The notes beneath the pieces are model-generated. The model did no database searches. It had not been told where the DNA came from and saw only the letters and a list, made by a program, of their open reading frames with translations. Below are positions 1 through 12,119 of a stretch of DNA of 64,000 nucleotides, piece by piece. This stretch comes from Pterois miles (Eukaryota; Chordata; Actinopteri; Perciformes; Scorpaenidae), in the NCBI GenBank assembly GCA_947000775.1, contig CAMQGK010000247.1:372001-436000 (forward strand). The letters run 5' to 3'. Each line of letters opens with the position of its first letter. Positions within the stretch are counted from its first letter, which is position 1. The position numbers and the translations under genes are program-made.

Positions 1-125
1 CCGTACACATTTTTTTTCTGAACTAAGGTCCCATGGTGGTCCACAGAAAGGGACAGGACTTCGCCTCTCTACGTATATAGGCTGCACTACACTCATGTAA
101 CCATCTTCCTCTGTGTGTGCTGCAG

Positions 126-357
126 GCTGTGTGAAGCCGACGTTGACCGCTCCAGCGTGGTGGGCGTGAGCCAGAGCGGCTGCGTGTGTGTGTGGGAGCT
201 CGGGCGCCGGGGGGCCTCCAGGATGGTGTGGGCTCCTGAGAGCGACGGCTGGCAGCTGGCTCGGGAGGGGGGGGGAGGTACGCTGGTGACTGGACATCAC
301 AACGGAGACGTTACTTTACACTGCTGCAGCGTGAGTCCGACTTCACTCTGCCGCTGA
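126..357 (+). CDS. palb2: PALB2 C-terminal WD40 exon (3'-terminal coding exon only)
   Basis: Seen: an acceptor (ctgcag) ends at 125, and the open frame runs to a TGA at 355-357. The peptide contains SGCVCVWELG, APESDGWQLA and LVTGHHNGDVTLHC. This pattern follows the last WD40 blade of human PALB2 (IWDLLLGQ, then a Trp-containing strand, then LLAGQKDGNIFVYHYS). PALB2 bridges BRCA1 and BRCA2 in homologous-recombination repair, and its C-terminal propeller binds BRCA2. The rest of the gene lies outside the window to the left. The last eight residues (VSPTSLCR) extend past the usual end, and a GTGAGT at 331-336 means a further exon is not fully excluded. Adjacency to plk1 supports the call, because PALB2 and PLK1 are close neighbours in human. 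Identity rests on one exon. Confidence 0.7.
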
Positions 358-386
358 CATCAATGACTCTTCGGTTGCTTTTATCA

Positions 387-392
387 AATAAA
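387..392 (+). terminator. polyadenylation signal of palb2
   Basis: An AATAAA hexamer lies 30 nt after the palb2 stop codon. This would give a very short 3' UTR. No other hexamer competes nearby on this strand. Confidence 0.55.
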
Positions 393-1395
393 AACGTCTA
401 TTACTGTATGAATGTTTACATGAAGATTTTAACCTTTTAAAGTACTTCAGTGTCACGTTTGGTTCTGTGGTTTTCCCTAAAAGACATTTCAGCTTGACAA
501 GAGATTCTGTTCATGAACAGGAGTGTCTCTGTAACCCCTAGGCCACCATACTACTGAGATACTGTAAACTGAACATATGAAACAAGTCACTGGCCTGCTG
601 GTGTATCACGCGCTGGACTTAGTTATATGAGCATTTTTACTCTGCTGGATTTTCACTTTTTTACCCCCCCCCCAAAAACAACTTTGTGTGATAGTGCTCC
701 TACTGACCGTTTCTTACTGTGGTTACATGAATACATTGTTATATTTCTAATATTTAAAGAAAAAGAAGTGTTGTTTTTATAATTTACATTAAACATTTGT
801 TAATTCTGTTATAATTTTTGTCTACTTTTTTATTTCTAAGGTGGACTAAAACTATCTTTGATGCACTGTATTTCCAGTTATGAAGGTGGACAGTTAGGAA
901 ATGTGTTTTCTTAGTGTAAAGCTACTCTACTGTAGTTGCATTCTTGCATTTTGGATGTGAAGATTTGACTCGTAACTATGTAAATGTCAAATACTGTGAA
1001 TTAAGCTGTAATCGATATTTGTTACCACCAGGAGGCGCCAAAAGATTGTGATTTACTCTACATGGTTCAGAGATTTGGCACATTGACTGTTTTCAGAGAG
1101 CTGTTAAGCTTTCTTCCACTTGATTATGATGATTATTGAAATGGCAGCTTGGCAGTGTAGATTAATCCTGGCACTTGCAAAATAATCACTTTATACCAAA
1201 CAATCATCTCTTAATAAGACATGATAAATCTCCTGAGGCTGTAAAATAGAGGGGATGTATGAAAGAAAGATGATATATTCTCAAATGTAAAAAGCTTGAA
1301 CGAAAATACTGTCATGGTTCTTAGTTTTACTAGTTATTTAAAGGGCCATTTCCTCCAAATGATATATAGTTATTGGGTGAAGACGGGGTCCGTCA

Positions 1396-1505
1396 CAATT
1401 AACCTGCATGTCTTTGGACTGTGGGAGGAAGCTGGAGAACCTGGAGAAAACCCACACTGAAGGACCCCAAGCCGGATTCAAACCTGCAACCCTCTGTGAG
1501 GCCCA
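1396..1505. repeat. L2-like LINE/SINE tail fragment
   Basis: This carries the dispersed teleost block containing 'catgtctttggactgtggga' and 'gagaaaaccca'. The same block recurs in this window at about 30543-30847, 38803-39002 and 52503-52770; 22570-22745 carries an adjoining part of the same element. Only a partial unit is present. Confidence 0.6.
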
Positions 1506-1620
1506 CATTACGTTTATATTATCATAACTATTTTCACATTTATGTTTCCTGAAGCATTCAGTGGTTTTGCCCATATGTTATGGAACTGCAAATGTTCAAA
1601 TTTCCATTCATTTGAAAACT

Positions 1621-2516
1621 TTAAAGGGAAAATTTGCCACCTTTTCATGTAGCTGTCTAATCAGTATTGATGCAAAATGTAGTCGACTGAAGCAGTAAAT
1701 TCCTCAGTGTGTGCTAGGTTGACTGAGAAAGATGAAATCGCAGCTGTAAAATCTGTTGGTCTTCCTGCATCCAGCGCTGTCATTTCATGCGACAGTGACA
1801 TTGTTTTCTAGGACTACCAGTCTCTGCCTCTGGGTAGCCACACACTGTACATGCCACCAAAAACAGATCTTCCTTGTTTTCTTCGCTTGTATTGCAAACC
1901 ACGCTTCAAACACTAAAAATGGCATCCCATAATATGAGTGCAGAGGATATTATGGATGCATTTTGCAGCGCTTTGGCTGACTCGGGAAATTCAGCTGTAT
2001 TTATTTGAGCCAGGGTATACAGTGGAGAGAGGCGCAGGCTGCAGCTGAGTAGTGGCTAGAAGGGACCCAGCAAACTGGGTAAACTCACAAGTTTTTGCAG
2101 ACCTCAGATCAGATTTCTCAATTTGCGGGCTCCCTTCTAGACACGCCCCTGCTGCTGCATTAACTGCAGGAGGACACAGCCAGTGTGACCCACAGCCCGC
2201 AACTCCAGTTAAGCTGAGCTTGTTATACCACATAGTTCAAGACAGTGTCCCAGCCTCTTTCAATAACCCTTGAGCTTCAGAAGCTTGCGCGCAAAGCATC
2301 CTGGTACACGTAGTCACTGGCAGCACAGCTCTGCACGCAGGAGAACTCCACTTTCTCAGCCAGTATAGCGATGACTGAGGCTTCAATCGAATACACTGAT
2401 TGGACATCCACATCAGTTTTCAAACAAATGGAAATTTGAACATCTGCAGGTCTATAACAGCTGGGTAAACTAAGTGAAGGCTCAATTAAAATTACTTAAG
2501 TGGCAAATTTTCCCTA
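1621..2516. mobile_element. non-autonomous TIR element between palb2 and plk1
   Basis: The left end (ttaaagggaaaatttgccac) is matched by an inverted right end (gtggcaaattttccct) near 2500-2515. No transposase reading frame is present. Exact borders and target duplication are uncertain. Confidence 0.45.
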
Positions 2517-2687
2517 TATAAATTACTTTTCTGGTTAAGCATCATATTCTCGGTCCAGAAACAACTTTCAGTCTTAAATGCAGGTCTTGTTTGTGGGTGC
2601 AGACAAGTCAGTACATGCAAATATCTTTCAAGCCGCAAATGTGACTGAAACATTGAACTATAGTAAAGTATCAAGTTCAAGAGAAGC

Positions 2688-2693
2688 TTTATT
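2688..2693 (-). terminator. probable plk1 polyadenylation signal
   Basis: Plus-strand 'tttatt' reads AATAAA on the plk1 strand, 611 nt past the plk1 stop codon. The implied 3' UTR is about 2670-3303. Hexamer alone, no further support. Confidence 0.4.
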
Positions 2694-3303
2694 TAACCTT
2701 GGGTAAAATTAAACCATCTTTACAACACGTATGCATATTCAGCAGTATGTACAGGCAAGACATCTAAAATACATGTAAAAAGGAACTAGAGGAAGAATGT
2801 GCATGATGAAGACATGAACATGGTCCGTTTCTCTACAGACAACACAGATAAAAACAGACAAAACTAGAGGAGCAGACCAGAGTGGCTTTTTCCTTGACGT
2901 CTCAATCCCCACCACATGACTTCAGGTTTAAAAGCACGACTGACGCCGTCTGGGAATTTGAACACTTAACAGCCATCATTTCCTCCTAGTCTCATTCGAA
3001 CGTACATGGTCGACTTTTCTGCAGCCATCTTAGATTGTGTCAGCAGGAACGTGTTTGTCAAGATTAAGCTTCAACAAGGAAGTTAAGATAAGAAAAAAAA
3101 GGATAAAAATCAGTGACTGAGGGACTGAAATCGATGTACAAGGAGATGCATTTTCATGTTACAGCCTCAAAGATGACAAAAAACATTACACTGCGACCCC
3201 TCCATAAAATACATTAGAATTTAAGGGTCTGTGCGGCTGGCAGACAGGAAGAAACGGCTGCTGATTAAAGACAGATCGTGATCAGAAGTGTAGTTACGGC
3301 GGT

Positions 3304-4713
3304 CTAATGTACGGCGGGGGAAGGCTTGCTGTCCAGCAGTTTCTCCACCATGAGCTTGGCGTAGCGAATGCGACTGGCCAGCTCCTTGCTGCAGCCGAAC
3401 TCCTCCAGCAGAGACAGCTTGTACGTGCGGAACTCCCGCTTCTCGTCGATGTAGGTCACCGCGCTCATCAGTGGGCACAGGATCAGCTTGGTGTGGTCCT
3501 GGCAGAGAGGGGGGTTTATGGAAACAGGCTCAGCATTTATGGGGAATAACAGAGACTGTGCTCAGCAGCCAATGCCGACTTTACACAACACAACCTTTCA
3601 AACGATTTCACTCAGACATATTTCCAATGTCGGAATAAAATCACAAGCGCTCCTGTGATCTCGCTGTCTTAACTCAGTGTTTTTCTCATCTTGATGTTCC
3701 CATAAATAACGAGTTTATTATCGTGATTTCAATGATGCAAACATTGTCAACAACTAATAGGTGCGTTCTCTGCAGCACCAAACAGGAAGCAGCAAATGGG
3801 GGAGAAAGAAACAAAGAAAGTAGTGGAGTCAACAAGATGGACTCTTTGACCTTTATACCACATTAAAGAGGCGAAGTCCCGCCCCATCCGGTGGACCCCA
3901 TGGAAACTTATTTTGGAAAAACTATGTACAGTGGTCAACAGAGAGTCAATTTTGCAAGTCAAGAAAGTCGCAGCTTGTCGTAGTATCATTTAGTTTTGTG
4001 TGAAACCCCTCAGTGAACTACTTCTCTCATCTTGCACAATATACGTCATCAACACTAGCTATCTAGATTAGCTAGCTAAGCTATGTTCCACGCACAAATG
4101 TAACGTTATCTTACCCGGTGTGTTTTATCCATCTTTTTTTTTTTTTTTTTTTTTTAAATCAGTCAGGAGAAAGAAAGAACAAGCGAGACTCGTTGCTAGT
4201 GTGAGTTCATCCCAGTACAAAACACACAGGCACCGTAGTTTCAGCGAGACAAACGTCACTATGCGACTTTCAGGTGTGTAATCTTTCTAATTACATATTT
4301 TCACAGTCTGATACTTCAGTTTTACAACAAACTGCGACTTTCTTGACTGGCAAAATTATCTTTTAAATTGACAAAAATTGTGTGTGATTCATGAAGCAAT
4401 TCAAACGGGATCAAAGATTTATTAGTCTCTCCGTTGACTACCGTTCATATTGTTTTTATGAAAACAAAGTCCCATTGGGTCCACCGGAAGGGGCGGGACT
4501 TCACCTCTATAGGGTGATGAAGGAAAAATGCCATAGCCCTAAACTCCCCGCTGAGTATGCTATAGCAAGCTAACTAAGCTAGCTAGCTAGCTAACTACTG
4601 TCCCAAACTGGAGTTATTAGCAAGCTAATGTTAGCTACTGAAATGTTTTGCTATTAGCCTACAAGCTAACTGTACATTTCAGTACTCACTCTTTGTATCT
4701 AATACAGTGTATA

Positions 4714-4748
<35 letters not shown>

Positions 4749-7700
4749 ATTTATGATTAAAGCTAGCAATATTTAGCTGAAACATACAGTTAGCTCGTAG
4801 GCTAATAGCAAACATTCCAGCAGTGAAGTTAGCTTGCAAGGAGCCCCGTTCAGAACAGTGGTCAGCTAGCTAGTTAGCTAAAGCAAACTCTCTTTGGATT
4901 TAGAGGGCTGCAGCAATTTCAGTCCATTTGTTTCTAAAGATTTTTCTCTCCGTAAATTTTCACCTGTTGCAGGATTTGACATAATCACAAAAGGGATCTA
5001 GTTGTAGTCTTGTAAATAGAGACCCTGTGATATATTATAGTCTGTGACTAAAAACTCTTCATATGTGAGCGGTTGTGGGTCAGACTTTAGTCTCTAGTGT
5101 CCTAGTGTATGGTAAGCATTACGCTGTTAAGGCACCGGCGGGAGAAGATGTGGTGCGTGTCTAACCTGGAAGAAGTTGATCTGAACGGTGCCGTTGGTGA
5201 GGTGCAGGACGATGGCGCTCTTGGTTCTGAACCAAAGGGAGAGGTAAGGCAGCCGCGCCAGCTCATCTCCGTCCCGCCGAGCCATGTTGGCGCCGGCCTT
5301 CAGCAGGTGCTCGCTCATGTAGTTGCGGAAATATTTCAGCAGCGTTATCTAGCAGAGGAAAGAGGACAAATACATTAAGAATCCACCACCGTGAGATGGA
5401 TAAAATTAAGTGATGAGAAAGTAAGTGGACAGATCGAGGGAACGGAAGCATCATTCCTATAATCTACAAAATGTAATGGACAGGTGATGTAAACATAGAG
5501 TTGACTGCGGACCTTCTTGTTGAGAGCGCTCGGGAATGAGCGCACGTTGAGGTAGGACTCGGCTGCCGTCTTGTCGATGTACTGCAGACTGTCTCCGTCA
5601 GCGTACATGATCATCCGTGTGTAATCGTTGAAGAGGACGCCCACGCTGTTGTCACACAGCTGATAGCCTGAAACACACATTGGATGAGGATCTCTTAAAT
5701 TTATTTGCTTTTTGAATCATTTTAAGCACTTCAGTTACAAATTGCGCACAAACTATGTAATGTCACCACGATTTCTACCTAAAACATACCTTTGGCATTT
5801 CACTACAGCAATTTCTTCTTATTCATACATTTTGCCATGTCTTGTCAGGACAAGTACATGTGTAATCACTAACAATGATGGCTGCATTGCATTTTGGTGT
5901 GTAGCTTTCAGGTCCCTGGTATTGTACATGCTGGTTCACCTGTTTTTGTAGTTTCTCGTGTAACTGCTTTCCGAGACATGTAAATGGAACAGATCCACTG
6001 TTAAAAAAATGCTTCACCCACAAAAAAAATACCATTTGTATGTCAATTACTCACTCACTACTTGTCACCTTTAATTCATGAAGATAAGTTTTACTTGCAT
6101 GCATCCACAGTGAGCAAAGAATCCAACAATAGAGAAAAATCTCAATGAATCAGAAGTAAATGGATGCCGTGATTAAAGCAAACTATATTAAATGTGTACT
6201 AATATAGTCTTTATATTGTGTGTACTATAGATCTCATCTCTAGTGCCGGTATGTGTATTTACTGTTCCTGTGCAATGCCTGGATAACCTGCTGCTGTAAC
6301 AAAAGAATTTCCCAATCTGGGATCAATAAAGTACCTCCATCTATCTAAATATTGAAGGTTTAGCAGAGATGCACGTGCTAGGGAAGTAGTGAACACACAA
6401 CTGGATAAATAAAACTGATTATTCTGCTCGAGTTGTGAGACGTTTTGATATAGTTTTGCGGTTGTTTAACGCAGCCCCCTATTTTCAATTCATAAAGACT
6501 TTTCTCTGTTTTTTGATTATCCGTTCACCGTGGAGGCAGGTAGGAATTCAAGGGGACAGGGTGAGTAATTGATATACATATGATAATTTTGTGGGTGAAG
6601 TATTCCTTTAATGTTGTCAGTTATTTTAATAACTGTGTGAAAAAAAGGTCTACTGGATGAGCTGCATTTACAACATCTGATGCATCCAGATCAATCTACA
6701 AGACCTCAGAACAGATGTTCAACAATGTAATTCTTGTATTTAAAGTCATCCTATCGTAGAACAACTATAGTCTTCTACCATCTGTTTGAGAACTAAAATA
6801 AACAAAAAAAAGCTGATTGTTTAATATGACAAAAATGTTCAGAAAAGTGTATGCCTAGCTGGCAGAAGGATGTGGAATCACAGTCTAATGCTTACCTAGT
6901 CCATATTTATCAGAGTAGTCTACCCATTTGCTGATCCAGAAGATGGGAATACATGCAGGATCTTCTGCCTCTTCTGAAGACACAAAAACAGAACAAAATC
7001 TTCAGTGTTGCGATGAGTGAGCACATGAATGAATGAGTGCAAAGATTATCCTCTAAAATGTGGATTCAATCAGCTAGACTGAAGAGTCTGCTCTCACCCT
7101 GGCAGATGACTGCCTTCTCAGAGGGCTTGGCAGCAATGACGCTGTTGAGCTGCTGTAGCATGTCCTTCAGGTGGTTCTCTGATGGCTCAGGCTCCCTAAA
7201 ATACAAAAGTCACAACAGTTATACACATAAAACGATGTGACACAAAAAACAATTCTGCATTGTCAAACGTTGGCTCACTGAAAATGTTAACTTCTAAGCC
7301 ATGCCTATTTAATTGGTGGCCCATGGACCGATTTCCGATCCTTTAACGACCTAAATCCAGCCCTTGACCATTTACAAATATGAAAAAGCATTTTAAAAAA
7401 TAATTTATTCCAATTAAAGCTCTCAAAGTTAGTGTGATAACTTTGATAATAAATTTGTTTTATGTCTACTAATTTCTTTAACGCATTAATGCAGCTTGTT
7501 TTAGGCTGTAGCAAGCTCATTTCCTAAGCTAGAGTGAGGATACTGGTATCATATGAAACTAGAAAACCTGAGGAACCCACTGGCATCAACTATGTCATAC
7601 TAGCTTGTTATGAGGGAAGATAAATAACGCTCCAACTTACGTTAAATTTTGGCGAGGAAAAAGCCTGTCACAGCTGTTTTCAAAGGGGTCTCTAGACCTC

Positions 7701-10700
7701 TGACCTCCAGATATATGAATGTAAATGGGTTCTCTGGGTACCCACGAGTCTCCCCTTTACAGACATGCCCACTTTATGATAATCACATGCAGTTTGGGGC
7801 AAGTCATAGTCAAGTCAGCACACTGACAGCTGTTGTTGCCTGTTGGGCTTCAGTTTGCCAGGTTATGATTTGAGCATATTTTTTATGCTCTATATATCCA
7901 TCTTATGATAAGAATATGACCAACATTTTGAACAGATAAAATGTGTGATCAATTTGCAATTAAACAATTTACTAAATTGACAGCCCTAGTTTCTTATTTA
8001 AATAACCTGCTGACATTCTAAGTTTATGGGTGTTTACACTGTTTGTTTATTAGACGAACATTTCATTAGTAGCCCATTCATTAGTTATGTCTTGCTAAGC
8101 ACAGAAATATTAATTTTGTTAATAAGTTTAAACTTTGTATAAGCAGAGGGAATTAGGAGGGTCAAATTGAATAAAAATTATGTTCAATGCAACACTGGGT
8201 TTATTAAAACTGCAACACACTAAGACTAAAAGGTGTATGGTTTTCACAAGTAATTTAATCGCAAAAAGCACTTCCATCTCCAACATTTCTCACCTTTGCA
8301 CAGGCTCGTCCTTCACGTCCACTTTCTCTGACCCTGCTAGAAAGAGAAAACCCAAATCATTAACACCATATCCTGTGCAACCAAAACAAGTCAAAATTAA
8401 TAATAATTTGAAGATATAAAGCATCTTTGGTAATTCGTAGTCAGGCGTTTACTGTGAGTGTGTACCTTTGTTGTTAATAGCTGTCAGCGGGCGTCTCTGG
8501 CTGGACTCTATAGCGGTGGAGGGGGCGATGGAAAACCGCGGCGGCACAGTGAGGCAAGTAGTGGGCAGACGTATGGGGATGTAGCCAGATGTGAAATACT
8601 CGTCCACTTGCAGCTCCGCGATGGTGGGCCTTTGGGCGGGATCGGCATGCAGCATTCGCTTGATTAGAGAGGTCGCCAGTGGATTGATGTGCTGCAGAAA
8701 AAGTCGTAGATTCAGGTTAGGAAATTAGATAAACAACACGTATACACACTGTGTGCTACGTTAATTCAACCTACCCAGGGGATGGTGTAGCTGTTCTTCT
8801 TGATGCGGTTGTAGGTTTCCTTCAGGCAGGAAGTCTCAAATGGGGGTTTACCCACCAACAAAGTGTACCTGAGAGGATACAGACAGTGATGAGGTTCATA
8901 TGACTCAATCATGTGAATAGTGCAGTTTTTTGTTGTGTTATTTTAACAGTAAAACTGGTTAAGCGTCTTCCAGGTGTGTGCATTCGTGTTCAGACTGTAG
9001 ACTATATAAAGATGGACGACATGACAGCTCCCCAGAAGTGACGCCAAAACGTCTTGATCGCCCCCTGGTGGGTGGCTGCACTATATGTCATAAATCCCAC
9101 CTCCTCCATGTCAGCGATGGTACATGGGCCAAACTAAAAATGTACACGTGGAACACATTTTTTCCCCCAAAGATGTTTTTTGTCATTTTAGCTAGTTCTT
9201 ATTACACTGGTGTTTGCTCATGTGTTCATCTTTTTCTAATTTGTTTGGTTTTAATTAGTCGTCTTCATCTTCATCTTCAACCGCTTATCCGGGGTCGGGT
9301 CGCGGGGGCAACAGCTCCAGCAGGGGACCCCAAACTACCCTTTCCCGGGCCACATTAACCAGCTCTGACTGGGGGATCCCGAGGCGTTCCCAGGCCAGAG
9401 TGGAGATATAATCTCTCCATCTAGTCCTGGGTCGTCCCCGGGGTCTCCTCCCAGCTAATTAGTCATTTGATGCTCTAAAAAGTGGATGAGGAGTCATGAT
9501 TGACAGCTGCTCTGAGTGAAGTAGTCGGAGCCGGAGGCTCAGGAACTGTACGAGAGGAGATGTAACTTTAACTTTCCATAACTGTCATGAGTCTGTGTCA
9601 AATTGATCATGAATGCAGTTACAGAGATATTATGGGTAGTTGTTGTCTTGCTAGACAAACAGCTACCGTGGTGCTAATGTAGCAGCTAGATGGCTCAAGC
9701 TAACAAGCTGCGGTCGTCCTTGGTTGGGACGGGTGATTGGAGGACCCCGATACCGCAGTTTCAGCCCCCCAATCACGACTACATAGACACAATATCTCAC
9801 CATGGCTGCTCCCATATTTGGGATATTTTGGATTCACTTCTGTGCAGTGGAGAGAAGTGGAGATGGGTCGTCCATCTTTATATACAGTCTATGTTTCACA
9901 CTTACAATATGCACCCAAGCGACCAGACGTCCACTTCATAGCTGTGGCCTTTCTTACAAAGCACCTCAGGTGCAATGTAGTTGGGCGTTCCACACAAGGT
10001 CTTTTTCCTCTCACCATCAAATTCGATCTTAGTGGCCAAACCAAAGTCGCCTGGAAAAGGATGATAGACAGGCTTTTGTAAAGCATCTGAATAATAAGGT
10101 GTTACTCTCTGTGTAAACATCCAGGACACGTTTTTTTTTTTTTTAAATTACATTTTTCTATTGAAAGCATGTTTTGTCCTCATGAGAAATTTCAACACCA
10201 GCCAATGGGGAAAAAACAAAACACTCAACCAGGAAGTATGACATTTGACGTGAGAACCGTTCTGTGCTCTGTCCTTTTTCACTGAACCAACAGGTTTGAA
10301 TCTTGAAAAAATGTTACTTGTATGTATAACAACCATGTCTCAGGTATGATAAGAGGACTGGAGCTACATCAGCAGTCTAAAAGAGGAAGTTACCTATCTT
10401 GACCTCCATGTCATCATTGAGGAAGATGTTGCCCAGTTTCAGGTCTCTGTGGATGACTCTGTTGTTGTGCAGATACTGGACGCCACTGAGCAGTTGGGTC
10501 ATGTAGTAGCGGGCCTCTGGCTCTGTCACAGCCTTACGGCGCTTGTGGAGCTCCAGTAGGGACTGAAATAGAAAGGAAAAATTAGGTTGAAGGTGAAGAA
10601 AACTGTAATGACACACTTAAGATTAAGGGACTCATTTTTCTTGCTGCAAGCTTTGAAAAGGCCACTATAGCAGCTTTGAGAGGGCTGTAATGTGACATTA

Positions 10701-11338
10701 TTAGTGGATGGACTGCAGAGAATACAGTGAAAATGTTTGGGAGGTGATCATGGCAGCAAAAAGCGGAAATAAGTGAGCAACAGTGATTCATTTTGGATAT
10801 AATTACTGACTTAATGTTAGATATTTAAAGATTTAAGCGACTGCGTTCAAAACTCCCTCGGCTTTTCTTGCAATCTAAGCTACCTCCACTGGGAGCACAA
10901 GGGGAGCCGTCGTGATAACCGTTGGCCCTGAGAAGTGTGTTCACTAGAGACCATGCATTTTCCCCGTACACTCACCCTTCTCCTGCAAATTTCCAGGACA
11001 ACGAAGACAAAGTCGTCGTCTTCGAAAAACCCGTGGAAACCCACGACGTTGGCGTGGTTGAGACTCTTGTGAATGGCGATTTCAGAGGACATCTTTTCCC
11101 TCTGGTGTTGCTTCAGGATCAGTGACTTGGGCACGATTTTTCCGGCGAAAATCTGCTTCGTCTCCACATCTGTGATTTCGTAGCATTTGGCGAAACCACC
11201 TTTCCCAAGGAATCTTCCCCTTGTGTATCTCCTCATGGTGCGTGGGTCAACCAGGACATCTGGGATTTCTTTGAGAGGGGCTGATTTCGGGTCGACATGT
11301 GCCGACGGATTCGCCGGCTTCGCGATACCTGCACTCAT
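3304..11338 (-). CDS. plk1: Polo-like kinase 1 (11 exons, complete)
   Basis: Exons on the minus strand: 11338-10976, 10562-10394, 10050-9906, 8868-8775, 8691-8466, 8333-8294 (or from 8336), 7195-7098, 6973-6896, 5667-5513, 5348-5166 and 3498-3304. All junctions are GT-AG and phases agree. The product is 581 or 582 residues (human 603). The kinase domain has a glycine loop (GKGGFA, 45-50), ATP lysine K67, HRD at 159-161, DFG at 179-181 and activation-loop T195 (human T210). A destruction-box-like RRPL follows. The polo boxes keep W395, H519 and K521 (human W414, H538 and K540), the phosphopeptide pincer. PLK1 drives mitotic entry, centrosome maturation, kinetochore attachment and cytokinesis. 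Exon 6 is shorter than the human linker, which explains the length difference. The ATG opens MSAGIAKP, close to other vertebrate PLK1 starts. Confidence 0.97.
3838..4516. repeat. large foldback element in the last plk1 intron
   Basis: The arm at about 3842-4000 (gcgaagtcccgccccatccg, then caagtcaagaaagtcgcagc) is repeated inverted at about 4320-4510 (aaggggcgggacttcacctc, gcgactttcttgactgg). A truncated relative of one end lies at 24-90. This looks like a TIR or foldback transposon remnant. A poly-T run at about 4133-4155 sits in the loop. Confidence 0.6.
4615..4842. repeat. imperfect palindrome around a (GT)15 microsatellite
   Basis: The left arm at 4615-4690 contains tgctattagcctacaagcta. 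The right arm at about 4763-4842 carries its near-exact inverse (tagctcgtaggctaatagca). The loop holds a pure GT run at 4717-4747. Flanking tandem 'gctagcta' blocks at 4575-4595 and 4863-4880 extend the symmetry. Confidence 0.65.
5999..6612. mobile_element. TIR element in plk1 intron 8 with LINE-type tail inside
   Basis: The left end (tgcttcacccacaaaa ... gtatgtcaattactcac) is inverted at the right end (gagtaattgatatacatatg ... ttttgtgggtgaag, 6551-6600). The interior at about 6240-6350 carries 'tttcccaatctgggatcaat' followed by CTAT repeats, typical of a fish LINE 3' tail. No transposase frame is present. Confidence 0.6.
7450..7990. mobile_element. non-autonomous element, 'GGGCTGTCAAT' family, in plk1 intron 6
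   Basis: This ends in 'ttgacagccctag' at 7977-7989. It shares extended similarity, in inverse orientation, with 55474-56030 in iqce; shared words include gggtacccacgagtctcccc and cagcacactgacagctgtt. Two such copies define a dispersed family. No transposase was seen. Confidence 0.65.
8991..9893. mobile_element. TIR element filling plk1 intron 3
   Basis: The left end (actatataaagatggacgac, 9001-9020) is inverted at the right end (gtcgtccatctttatataca, about 9867-9886). The same termini and internal words (gccccctggtgg) occur in the shorter copy at 63456-63876. Its border lies about a dozen bases inside the exon 3 donor. A second repeat carrying 'cttcaaccgcttatccgggg' is nested at about 9258-9460. 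Confidence 0.7.
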
Positions 11339-11835
11339 TTTGGATTAAAGTGCTCTTCGGCGTCTTTAAAAGAAACGTTTAAAACTCTTCAGCAGTCAAG
11401 GACTCGATAATTTCTGCAAGGATCAAACTATTGTTAACCCTACCTCAACCGACGTTACTTTAGCCCCGGAAGCTAGCTAACATAGACTTTTGAATTAAAA
11501 TAAAAACTAATGCTAGGAATCTTTGAACGCGAACGTTTCTCAAACGTTTAATTTGACTATAAAAACGTATTGCATGCGAATATCAGGTTAAAAATGCAGT
11601 AGACATGAAACCAATCGCTGGACTCGTCCCTCGGTGGCTGCAGCGTTACTCCGTCCTGCCTTTTGACAACAGTCTCTGGTACAAATTTAAAATGCTGCCT
11701 CGGTCTAAATGGCGGTCCCTGATTGGTCCGCTCGATTTGAATTCCAAGCGGCACAGCAAAGCATCCTGGGAAGAGTGGTGTAAAATCAGCCAATCACTGA
11801 CCGAGAATGTCATATTCTGCGATGTGATTGGCTGA
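11339..11835 (-). promoter_or_regulatory. plk1 upstream region with CCAAT boxes and a CHR-like site
   Basis: Upstream of the plk1 ATG are three CCAAT/ATTGG cores, at 11722-11726, 11790-11794 and 11827-11831. A TTTGAA hexamer lies at 11736-11741. NF-Y CCAAT boxes combined with a CHR (TTTGAA) are the known arrangement of G2/M promoters, including mammalian PLK1. Spacing here is not the textbook one, and the start site is not visible, so this is suggestive only. Confidence 0.4.
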
Positions 11836-12119
11836 ATGCCGGTTGCTGGTTGCTCGTCGTTTCTTAAAAACACAGCACTGACGTATATGTCGTCTGAATG
11901 GGATTTAATCTAGCTGTCGTCGAGCTCAGTTGATGTGGGTTTAGTTACTCTAGTTTAAATCGCAGTAAAACTGAGTAAAACCCTGTATGTAGCTATAACA
12001 AAACTTCCACATTTAACATTTCATTCAATTGAAACTTTTCATAACAAAATGCACATGGCGATCATAAGTGAAAGTAGCCTGGAGAAAAGTGTGACTCTAT
12101 GATCATCCAGCCTCCCTGC

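Larger units (their letters stand above)
393..2687. other. intergenic spacer between convergent palb2 and plk1
   Basis: No coding exon was recognised here. The spacer holds a fish LINE-type fragment (about 1396-1505) and a terminal-inverted-repeat element (1621-2516). DCTN5, which from memory lies between PALB2 and PLK1 in human, was not seen. Confidence 0.6.

Noticed and set aside
9690..10081. Plus-strand open frames of 76 to 114 residues
   Set aside because: They cover a transposon terminus and the antisense of plk1 exon 3.
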